Positions 1 through 5,747 of a stretch of DNA of 6,166 bases are shown here, piece by piece (within the stretch, counting starts at the first letter, position 1; each line of letters opens with the position of its first letter). The stretch comes from Promethearchaeota archaeon (GTDB lineage: Archaea; Asgardarchaeota; Lokiarchaeia; Sigynarchaeales; SOKP01): positions 1-6,166 of the forward strand of contig DAOUUT010000228.1 in the NCBI GenBank assembly GCA_030668025.1, in the 5' to 3' direction. Below the pieces are notes generated by a model. That model was not told where the DNA came from. It saw only the letters and a program-made list of their open reading frames with translations, and did not search any database. Made by a program: the position numbers and the translations under genes.

Positions 1-644
1 AGGCGCAATTTTTGTTCATCCCTAACGCCTCGAGGAATTGTAATTGTTAACATTTTATTTGCTCCTGTAATAGGGTCTTTGTATTGAACCTTTCTCTTTC
101 CTCCAAAAAATGCGTCCATAAATTTAATTTCCATGTCATATCGTAAGTCATCGCCTTCTCTAGGGATATTTCTTGAACTAGTAGATCTTGCCCTCGTGCT
201 CCCTCCCATATTAGAGAAAACATCAAAAATATCTCCTAAATCGTTAAAAAAATCATTACCTCCTGATGTTTGTCTTCTTCGAGAACTTCCAGCATTGCCG
301 AATATCTCGTTAAAATCAAAATTTCCTGGTGAACCAGAGGTTGAATAATAATAAGTTCCATCTGGGCTTCGATACGCCCTTCTACCTCCAGGTGCCCCCC
401 TACCTTGTTGATATGTAGACGAATCTCCTTCTACAACTCCAAACTTATCGTACATCTCTCGTTTTTTATCGTCACTTAATAAGCCATAAGCTTCATTGAT
501 CTCTTTGAATTTTTCTCCTGATTTTTCCTCATCGGGATTCACATCTGGATGATACTTTCGGGCTAATTTTCGAAACGCTCTTTTTATTTCTTCTTTCGAA
601 GCGTTTTTCTGTAATCCTAATATTTTATAATAATCTTTTGCCAA
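1..644 (-). CDS. dnaJ: J-domain co-chaperone DnaJ, class B-like, 3' end outside the window
   Basis: Cytosolic Hsp40 that brings unfolded clients to DnaK and stimulates its ATPase. The 214 visible residues show a J domain (about 1-70) with the essential HPD at 32-34 and a KKREMYD helix at 60-66. A Gly/Phe-rich linker follows (about 80-155), containing FNEIFG and DLGDIFDVF segments. The first C-terminal substrate domain begins at [12 protein letters not shown] (164-175). In classical DnaJ four CxxCxGxG zinc repeats interrupt this domain. Here VQYKD (187-190 region) passes after about ten residues into [16 protein letters not shown], with no cysteine, so it resembles class B / CbpA-type J-proteins. 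The TTG start at 642-644 is chosen because AAGAGGT (659-653) lies 8 nt upstream; another in-frame TTG at 651-653 overlaps that site. It is the last visible gene of the grpE-dnaK-dnaJ operon, 78 nt after dnaK. The identity is sure; the class is inferred from the visible part. Confidence 0.93.
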   Translation of the reverse strand, partial: MAKDYYKILGLQKNASKEEIKRAFRKLARKYHPDVNPDEEKSGEKFKEINEAYGLLSDDKKREMYDKFGVVEGDSSTYQQGRGAPGGRRAYRSPDGTYYYSTSGSPGNFDFNEIFGNAGSSRRRQTSGGNDFFNDLGDIFDVFSNMGGSTRARSTSSRNIPREGDDLRYDMEIKFMDAFFGGKRKVQYKDPITGANKMLTITIPRGVRDEQKLR

Positions 645-652
645 ATTTTTCA

Positions 653-659
653 ACCTCTT
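653..659 (-). promoter_or_regulatory. Ribosome binding site of dnaJ
   Basis: On the minus strand AAGAGGT sits 8 nt before the TTG at 644-642. It matches the GAGGT core expected to pair with the 3' end of archaeal 16S rRNA. It decides between two in-frame TTG codons (653-651 and 644-642), because the upstream one overlaps the site itself. It also suggests that dnaJ is translated by its own initiation and not by coupling to dnaK, whose stop is about 78 nt away. Confidence 0.7.
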
Positions 660-660
660 C

Positions 661-711
661 TTAATTTAAAAATAATAAAAAATATAATAAAAATAAATAA
701 ATAAAAAAATC
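661..711 (-). terminator. U-rich spacer between dnaK and dnaJ, possible partial terminator
   Basis: Positions 661-710 contain only A and T. In the sense of the transcript 31 of the 40 bases at 671-710 are U, with runs of up to seven. U-rich tracts downstream of stop codons are the usual archaeal transcription termination signal, recognised by RNA polymerase and the aCPSF1 nuclease. The grpE-dnaK spacer is instead A-rich in the transcript, so this is not simply general AT bias. Its position inside the operon suggests attenuation between dnaK and dnaJ; that role is inferred. Confidence 0.45.
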
Positions 712-722
712 TTTATTTAAAC

Positions 723-2618
723 TTACTCATATTCAGCATCAACTACGCCTTCGTCTTGCCCACTAGCTTTACGGAATTGTTCTTGTTCTACTTCGTCTTG
801 AGTTTTACCTTCATATGGTGTGCCACCCATACCTCCAGGTGGAGTCCCTTGATATGCACCCTGAGATGAATCTTGCTGCTGTCCATACATTCGAGATGAA
901 ACTTCGTGTAAAGAATTTTGTAGGACTTCCGTTGAGCTTTTTATCTTAACAACGTCTTCAGATTCCATCGCACTCTTTAGATCAGATATTTTTTCAAGAA
1001 TATTCGATTTCAAATCTCCTATTATCGCTTCGTTTTCTTTTAACAATTTCTCCGTTTGATAGATTAATGCCTCAGCATGATTCTTTGCTTCAATTAATTC
1101 TTTGAATTTTTTATCCTCTTCAGAATGTCTTTCAGCTTCTCTTACTTTCTGTGCGATTTCGTTTTCATCCATCTTATTCGATGCAGTGATCGTTATTGAT
1201 TGATTTTTACCGGTTCCTTTATCTTCTGCAGAAACACTTATAATGCCGTTTTGGTCGATATTAAAAGTTACTTCAATTTGAGGTAATCCTCTAGGTGCTG
1301 GTGGAATTCCTGTCAAATGAAACTTTCCTAAAGTTATGTTATCAACAGCTTTTGGGCGCTCTCCTTGTAATACATGAATTTCTACAGCCGGTTGATTATC
1401 AGCAGCAGTGCTAAAGATTTGTTTTTTTTCAGTTGGAATCGTTGAATTTCGTTCTATTAGCTTTGTAAATACGCCTCCCAAGGTCTCAAGTCCTAATGAT
1501 AATGGAGTGACATCTAATAACAACAGGTCTTCTACTTCTCCCGTTAAAACACCACCTTGAACCGCAGCACCCATCGCAACGCATTCCATAGGATCTATAC
1601 TCCTTTCTGGTTTTTTCCCTAAAAAGTCTTCGAATATCTTCTGAACGCTAGGCATTCTTGTTGGTCCACCAACTAATATAACTTTGTCAACTTCCCCTTT
1701 GCTTAACTTTGCGTCTTTTAAGGCATTAATTATAGGAGCTTCTAACCTCTTTAAAATCGGTTGTATCAACTGTTCTAATTTAGCTCTTGTAATATTCATA
1801 GTAAGGTGTTTTGGACCGGAATCTGTTGCTGTAATGTATGGTAAATTAATATCTGTCGAAATTGAAGTTGATAATTCAATTTTAGCTTTTTCAACAGCTT
1901 CTTTTACTCTCTGCATCGCCATAGAATCATTCTTTAAATCTACTCCCTCATTCTTCCTAAATTCTTCGATAACATAATTTACAAGTATTCTATCCATATC
2001 CGTACCGCCTAATTGAGTATCTCCCGCTGTTGAAATTACCTCAAAGACTTGGTTATCCATTTCCATTACCGTAACATCAAATGTACCACCACCAAGATCT
2101 AATACCGCTATTTTCAAACTGGCTCCCTTTTTATCTAGTCCATAAGCTAGGGCTGCAGCAGTAGGTTCGTTAATTAATCGTTTTACATTCAATCCCGCGA
2201 TCTTTCCCGCATCTTTCGTAGCTTGTCTTTGATTATCGTTAAAATATGCTGGTACTGTAATGATCACTTCTGTTACTTCCTCTCCTAAGTAAGCGCTTGC
2301 GTCTTCCTTGATTTTTCTTAAGATCATTGCCGAAATTTCTTGTGGCTTATAATCTTTACCGTCGATGTTCACCTTGAAAGAAGTTCCCATTTTTCGTTTT
2401 ATCGCAGTAATCGTGCGATCTGGATTTGAAATTGCTTGTCTTCTCGCTGGTTCTCCTACTAGTCTTTGTTCATCCTTCGTAAATGCAACCACCGAAGGAA
2501 AAGCTTTTCCCCCTAATGTATTCCCTTCTGCACTAGGGATAATTGTGGGCTTGCCACCAACTAATACGGCAGCTGCTGAATTGGAAGTTCCTAAATCTAT
2601 ACCAATTATTTTTACCAT
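723..2618 (-). CDS. dnaK: Hsp70 chaperone DnaK
   Basis: ATP-dependent cytosolic chaperone that binds and releases exposed hydrophobic peptides, working with DnaJ and GrpE. The 631 residues are full length for the family. The nucleotide-binding domain (1 to about 362) carries all three Hsp70 signatures: IDLGTSNS (7-14), DLGGGTFDV (174-182) and [15 protein letters not shown] (313-327). The hydrophobic linker is [13 protein letters not shown] (364-376), followed by a substrate-binding beta domain (about 377-480), a helical lid (about 485-580) and a Gly/Gln-rich tail ending VVDAEYE. The stretch after IKRKMG (74-78) lacks the roughly 23-residue insertion of proteobacterial DnaK, as in archaea and Gram-positive bacteria. 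Start: ATG at 2618, preceded by GATGTG and eight A's. It lies 37 nt after grpE. Archaeal dnaK is generally held to be of bacterial origin; composition here does not differ visibly from the neighbours. Confidence 0.99.
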   Translation of the reverse strand: MVKIIGIDLGTSNSAAAVLVGGKPTIIPSAEGNTLGGKAFPSVVAFTKDEQRLVGEPARRQAISNPDRTITAIKRKMGTSFKVNIDGKDYKPQEISAMILRKIKEDASAYLGEEVTEVIITVPAYFNDNQRQATKDAGKIAGLNVKRLINEPTAAALAYGLDKKGASLKIAVLDLGGGTFDVTVMEMDNQVFEVISTAGDTQLGGTDMDRILVNYVIEEFRKNEGVDLKNDSMAMQRVKEAVEKAKIELSTSISTDINLPYITATDSGPKHLTMNITRAKLEQLIQPILKRLEAPIINALKDAKLSKGEVDKVILVGGPTRMPSVQKIFEDFLGKKPERSIDPMECVAMGAAVQGGVLTGEVEDLLLLDVTPLSLGLETLGGVFTKLIERNSTIPTEKKQIFSTAADNQPAVEIHVLQGERPKAVDNITLGKFHLTGIPPAPRGLPQIEVTFNIDQNGIISVSAEDKGTGKNQSITITASNKMDENEIAQKVREAERHSEEDKKFKELIEAKNHAEALIYQTEKLLKENEAIIGDLKSNILEKISDLKSAMESEDVVKIKSSTEVLQNSLHEVSSRMYGQQQDSSQGAYQGTPPGGMGGTPYEGKTQDEVEQEQFRKASGQDEGVVDAEYE

Positions 2619-2626
2619 TTTTTTTT

Positions 2627-2632
2627 CACATC
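2627..2632 (-). promoter_or_regulatory. Probable ribosome binding site of dnaK
   Basis: GATGTG on the minus strand lies 8 nt before the ATG at 2618. It differs by one base from the GAGGTG core. The surroundings are otherwise almost only A on the transcript strand, so this is the only G-containing patch that could pair with 16S rRNA. Confidence 0.5.
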
Positions 2633-2655
2633 TTTTTTTTAATTTTTTTTTAATT

Positions 2656-3363
2656 TTATAATTTTGATTTTGATATTTTAACCCCAGCGGGTTTCAATAC
2701 CTTGTTATTTAAATAATAACCTTTATCTAACTCTTCTAAAATAGTATTTTCAGGGAGTTTTTCGTTCTCTTCCACTAATAGGGCTTCGTGTTTGTAAGGG
2801 TCAAATTTCTCCCCCTCTGAGTGCATAGGTTTCACCCCTTCATCTTCTAAAAATCTTTCAAAATTTTCAACAATCATTTTAAACCCTTTTTTTATTGATT
2901 CTCCCTTTTTTAACGATTCCAATACTTTCAACGCCCTATGTAAATCTTCGTAATGTTTAATTAACTTTTTCAACATTTTTTCTTTTACTCGAAGCCTATA
3001 CCGTTCGTTCTCTCGATAATTCGCTTTTTTATAATTCTCAAAATCTGCTTGAACTCGTATTAATGAATTTAAGTATTTCTCAGTTTTCTCTTCTAAATCC
3101 TTTAATTGCCTTCCATCATCTTTTAAGGTTTCAATCTGTTTATGTAACTCCGTTTTTTTCGCATCTACCTGATCAAATTTTCTTAGTAACATTTCGTATT
3201 TTTCTGCTATCTCCATAAGTTTTTTATACCTCTCTTTTGAAATCGAAATTTTGCTATGAGGGTCCTCTAACGACCTTCGCGCGTTAAAATAGTCATCGTA
3301 ATAATTTTCAAATACCATTTTTTTCATCATAAGTTTTGTCATCAATTCTTTTTTGTCAACCAC
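2656..3363 (-). CDS. grpE: GrpE nucleotide exchange factor with long N-terminal extension
   Basis: Dimeric cytosolic factor that opens the DnaK nucleotide-binding domain to release ADP. The 235 residues end with the GrpE signature: [10 protein letters not shown] (187-196) and [16 protein letters not shown] (215-230), the beta domain that contacts DnaK. Before it come the long dimerisation helix (about 88-135, with [12 protein letters not shown] typical of the family) and the short helices of the bundle (about 136-175). Residues 1 to about 85 are unusual. Many GrpE proteins have a short acidic disordered start; this one has a charged, helical, probably coiled-coil stretch rich in Met, Lys and Tyr. 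The start is the GTG at 3363. It has no clear ribosome binding site, so ATGs at residues 8, 12, 13 or 16 remain possible. First gene of the grpE-dnaK-dnaJ operon, a usual archaeal order. Confidence 0.96.
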   Translation of the reverse strand: MVDKKELMTKLMMKKMVFENYYDDYFNARRSLEDPHSKISISKERYKKLMEIAEKYEMLLRKFDQVDAKKTELHKQIETLKDDGRQLKDLEEKTEKYLNSLIRVQADFENYKKANYRENERYRLRVKEKMLKKLIKHYEDLHRALKVLESLKKGESIKKGFKMIVENFERFLEDEGVKPMHSEGEKFDPYKHEALLVEENEKLPENTILEELDKGYYLNNKVLKPAGVKISKSKL

Positions 3364-3378
3364 TAATTGACAATACTT

Positions 3379-3396
3379 AATTAATATGTATTAATT
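3379..3396. promoter_or_regulatory. Perfect palindrome at the grpE promoter, candidate operator
   Basis: AATTAATATGTATTAATT consists of two 8-bp arms that are exact reverse complements around a TG centre. It lies just downstream of the grpE TATA box, covering roughly -1 to -18 relative to the predicted start of transcription. A dimeric regulator bound here would block polymerase. No regulator gene is visible, and the sequence is not the bacterial CIRCE element. In DNA this AT-rich, chance palindromes are more common than usual, so the role is inferred from position. Confidence 0.45.
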
Positions 3397-3398
3397 GA

Positions 3399-3415
3399 CC
3401 TATTTAAAGCTTTCG
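3399..3415 (-). promoter_or_regulatory. Promoter of the grpE-dnaK-dnaJ operon (BRE and TATA)
   Basis: The minus strand reads CGAAAGCTTTAAATAGG, a purine-rich BRE (3415-3409) directly followed by a TATA box TTTAAATA (3408-3401). With the usual distance of about 26 nt from box centre to start, transcription would begin near 3378. This leaves a leader of about 15 nt before the GTG of grpE, with no evident ribosome binding site. Confidence 0.65.
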
Positions 3416-3532
3416 ATTTTAAAAAATAAGCAGTAGAGTCTTTCTAATGGTTAAATTTTAAGAGTTTTTCAATTTATTAAATAGTCAAAAATTCATAAAA
3501 AAAAAGTAATTAAAAATAGAATTTTATTCAAT

Positions 3533-3546
3533 CGAAATTATTTATT
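3533..3546 (+). promoter_or_regulatory. Probable promoter of the membrane protein gene
   Basis: CGAAA (3533-3537) followed by TTATTTATT (3538-3546) resembles a BRE plus a weaker TATA box. It predicts transcription from about 3568 and a leader of about 24 nt before the GTG at 3592. The match is weaker than that of the grpE promoter, and the surroundings are AT-rich. Confidence 0.4.
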
Positions 3547-3591
3547 CTTATTATGATTACTTGGATTTTAGGCATAATCTAAATTATTTGG

Positions 3592-4335
3592 GTGATTATC
3601 AAACGAAGTGGTAAAGATGGTAAGATTAAAGGAGAACCTCTTGGTATGCCACGCGGAACAATCAGAGCTCTAAACACGTTATTAATTGTCACTATTCCTT
3701 TCAATTATTTGCTTTTAGGTCAAGAGATTCCCGGTATGATAACAAACGCAATTTTTATTTTAATGGCTTTTTATTTTCAGACAAGAAAAAGTGGAAAAGA
3801 AAAGCTGAAGCGCATTGTTAAGTACGTAAAAAACCCAGAATTAATTGATAATGAAGAAGAACTTCCAAAATACCCTCTATATTTACCGAAATTTACGGTT
3901 AGGATCTCGTTAGTAGTTATTTTATCAGCAATTATCCTCATTAATCATTTTGGTCCTAATGTTAGCTTTGAATCAACCAATACTTTGCTTGATATTTTAA
4001 TAATAATTAGTTCCTATATTGTGGGAGCATTTTTTAGAAATATTAGTGTATCCAGAGAGAAAAAGCGACTTAAAAAACAAATAGTAGAAATAGAGAATTA
4101 TCAATCTATTTCAAAATACGAAATAATTGAAAAACTCATTAACCAAGAGCCAACTTGGTTGAAACAAAAGAGTAGGAATTTTCTTTCACTATTAACTTTA
4201 TCAACTGTTATTACTTCCTTATTGCTTTTTACATTCAATTTGGATTATACTTTCCAAATTTTAACTTTGTTTACATTTTCACTGAGGGAGGCTTTGTTGC
4301 TTCTTATCAACGTTTATTACGGTTTTAGAGATTAA
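3592..4335 (+). CDS. Multi-pass membrane protein of unknown function
   Basis: I do not recognise a functional family. The 247 residues contain five or six likely transmembrane segments, at about 26-43, 49-64, 102-119, 132-149, 197-214 and 220-243. Two charged loops separate them: 65-100, rich in Lys and Glu, and 151-195, which may be helical. There is no signal peptide, metal motif or catalytic signature. The N-terminus has GEPLGMPRGTIRAL (14-27) just before the first membrane segment. From memory, similar Pro-Leu-Gly-x-Pro-x-Gly-(Ser/Thr)-(Val/Ile)-Arg-Ala motifs start other uncharacterised membrane proteins. This supports the GTG start at 3592, three codons after an in-frame stop, over the ATG at 3646, which would cut the motif. 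The gene diverges from grpE across 228 bp and is followed by a T-rich terminator, so it is probably monocistronic. Confidence 0.8.
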   Translation: MIIKRSGKDGKIKGEPLGMPRGTIRALNTLLIVTIPFNYLLLGQEIPGMITNAIFILMAFYFQTRKSGKEKLKRIVKYVKNPELIDNEEELPKYPLYLPKFTVRISLVVILSAIILINHFGPNVSFESTNTLLDILIIISSYIVGAFFRNISVSREKKRLKKQIVEIENYQSISKYEIIEKLINQEPTWLKQKSRNFLSLLTLSTVITSLLLFTFNLDYTFQILTLFTFSLREALLLLINVYYGFRD

Positions 4336-4355
4336 ATTTAATGCAAATCAAATAA

Positions 4356-4382
4356 TTATTTTTTTTTTTACTTTTTAATTTA
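4356..4382 (+). terminator. T-rich terminator of the membrane protein gene
   Basis: About 20 nt after the stop codon there is a run of eleven T's (4359-4369), followed by AC and five more T's. This is a typical archaeal oligo-T termination signal. No stable hairpin precedes it; the TTTTTAA/TTAAAAA palindrome at 4372-4386 has only a 1-nt centre and could not fold back as it stands. Confidence 0.65.
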
Positions 4383-4440
4383 AAAATTATTAGTTGATTT
4401 CTTGAAAAGAACCTTGTTCTGGGTTATTATGTAATTTAAA

Positions 4441-4456
4441 CGAAAAATTAATATTT
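4441..4456 (+). promoter_or_regulatory. Probable promoter of the aldo/keto reductase gene
   Basis: CGAAAA (4441-4446) directly precedes ATTAATATT (4447-4455), a BRE plus TATA-like box. Transcription would start near 4477, giving a leader of about 23 nt. That leader contains AAGGT at 4491-4495, a ribosome-binding-like patch only 4 nt from the ATG at 4500. The order of elements is the same as at the other two promoters of this window. Confidence 0.5.
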
Positions 4457-4499
4457 CTTAACCAACCTACTAATAAAAGGAATATTCGTTAAGGTTATT

Positions 4500-5747
4500 A
4501 TGAAGTATAGAAAAATGGGTTCTCTGGGTTGGGAGGTGTCTGTTTTAGGCTTTGGGGCTATGCGATTGCCAGTTAATCAGGTGAAGGATGAAGAAACGCA
4601 AGAATTGAAGTCCAAAATTGATGAAGACGAAGCAATTAAGATGATTCGTTATGCAATTGATAATGGCGTAAATTACATTGACACTGCTTATCCCTACCAC
4701 GATGGTGAAAGTGAAGTGCTTGTAGGAAAAGCGTTAAAAGACGGTTATCGCGAAAAAGTTCACCTTGCTACGAAATTACCAATGTGGATGGTTAAGAAAA
4801 CAGAGGATTTTGACTTATTTCTCAATCAACAAATTGAAAGATTACAAACTAATCCCGATATCTACTTGTTCCACGGGCTAACCAAACAACGGTTAGAAAA
4901 GATTAAAAGCCTTAATTTAATCGAAAAAATGGAGCAGGCTAAAGCTAAAGGGCTATTTAAATATATAGGATTCTCGTTTCACGATAATATTGAAATTTTT
5001 AAACAAATAGTTGATTATTATCACTGGGATTGTTGTCAAATACAGTTTAATTATCTTGATATCAATTACCAAGCTGGTACTGAAGGATTAAAATATGCTG
5101 GTAGTAAAAATATCGCAGTAATCATTATGGAGCCAATCCGAGGTGGGAAATTAGCAATTCCAGAGCAAAAATTAGATTCAAAGCCAGAAATTAAGATGGT
5201 TCTTGATAATTCAAAGATAAAGAGGAGCATGCCCGATTGGGCCCTACAGTTTGTATGGAATCACCCAGAAGTTGCAGTTGTATTAAGCGGGATGAGTACT
5301 ATGCAGCATGTTGAGGGGAATCTAGAATCTGCAAATAATTCAGGTGTTAATACTTTATCAGAGGACGAGTTGCTAACAATCTCTGAATTGCGAAAAGCGT
5401 ATAGTAAATATTTAGTGGTACCCTGCACGAGCTGTAGATATTGTATGCCATGTCCCAATGGTGTTTCAATTCCATTTATCCTTAGAATTATAAATGATCT
5501 CGCATATTGGGGGGAAAGAGGTTTACCTAGAGTTTCTTTTTTCTATAATAGGATGTCAAAAACACAAGAGGATATTGAAAAAAGAAAATCTGAAGGTGAA
5601 GAATTCGAGGGAGCTGCTTGTTTATGCACAAAATGCGGGGAATGTATTGACAAATGTCCGCAACAAATAAATATTCCCGATATTATGGAAAAAGCCAATG
5701 AAATTTTTGAAGAAGGAAAAAAAATATCAGAAATTTTAGAATTATAA
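4500..5747 (+). CDS. Aldo/keto reductase with C-terminal ferredoxin-type [4Fe-4S] domain
   Basis: Probable cytosolic oxidoreductase; the substrate is unknown. Residues 1 to about 300 form the aldo/keto reductase barrel, opening with the family-typical KMGSLGWEVSVLGFGAMRLP (5-24). The catalytic tetrad appears intact: Asp61 in DTA, Tyr66, Lys92 in ATK and His125 in YLFHG. Cofactor-side residues include GFS (157-159), QFNY (182-185) and the GMSTMQHVEGN stretch (264-274). A ferredoxin-like tail follows. CTSCRYCMPCP holds Cys309, 312, 315 and 318, and CTKCGECIDKCP holds Cys376, 379, 382 and 386. That is enough for two [4Fe-4S] clusters, and Cys374 is an extra one nearby. This architecture and length (415 residues) are usual for a group common in anaerobic bacteria and archaea. 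The clusters suggest electron exchange with ferredoxin or another carrier. The gene has its own promoter, and its stop codon abuts the stop of the convergent gene. Confidence 0.95.
   Translation: MKYRKMGSLGWEVSVLGFGAMRLPVNQVKDEETQELKSKIDEDEAIKMIRYAIDNGVNYIDTAYPYHDGESEVLVGKALKDGYREKVHLATKLPMWMVKKTEDFDLFLNQQIERLQTNPDIYLFHGLTKQRLEKIKSLNLIEKMEQAKAKGLFKYIGFSFHDNIEIFKQIVDYYHWDCCQIQFNYLDINYQAGTEGLKYAGSKNIAVIIMEPIRGGKLAIPEQKLDSKPEIKMVLDNSKIKRSMPDWALQFVWNHPEVAVVLSGMSTMQHVEGNLESANNSGVNTLSEDELLTISELRKAYSKYLVVPCTSCRYCMPCPNGVSIPFILRIINDLAYWGERGLPRVSFFYNRMSKTQEDIEKRKSEGEEFEGAACLCTKCGECIDKCPQQINIPDIMEKANEIFEEGKKISEILEL
5711..5727 (-). terminator. Possible terminator of the MBL-fold gene inside the reductase coding region
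   Basis: Read on the minus strand, eight T's (5724-5717) followed by CCTTCTT occur 24 nt after the stop codon of the MBL-fold gene. Because the two genes leave no spacer, any termination signal has to lie within the last codons of the opposite gene; these encode the EEGKKISE region of the reductase. The run may simply reflect lysine codons. Confidence 0.35.

Noticed and set aside
133..348. Plus-strand open frame of 71 codons opposite dnaJ
   Set aside because: It lies antisense to the Gly/Phe linker and C-terminal domain of dnaJ and has no family resemblance or ribosome binding site.
1684..1977. Plus-strand open frame of 97 codons opposite dnaK
   Set aside because: It is a shadow of the conserved DnaK coding frame on the other strand.
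2365..2661. Plus-strand open frame of 98 codons with a hydrophobic end that looks like a membrane segment
   Set aside because: The hydrophobic Phe/Leu end comes only from the T-rich grpE-dnaK spacer; the rest is antisense to the DnaK N-terminus.
3431..3448. Possible inverted repeat TAGA...TCTA in the divergent intergenic region
   Set aside because: Only 4-bp arms match, which is expected by chance.
3364..3591. Bacterial CIRCE/HrcA operator upstream of grpE
   Set aside because: No TTAGCACTC-N9-GAGTGCTAA-like inverted repeat is present; the palindrome found is a different, AT-only-armed sequence.
4372..4386. TTTTTAA/TTAAAAA palindrome as a hairpin terminator
   Set aside because: With a 1-nt centre and only A-T pairs it cannot form a stable hairpin; the adjacent T run is the better signal.
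5261..5458. Minus-strand open frame of 65 codons opposite the reductase
   Set aside because: It is antisense to the conserved barrel end and first cysteine motif, with no supporting signal.
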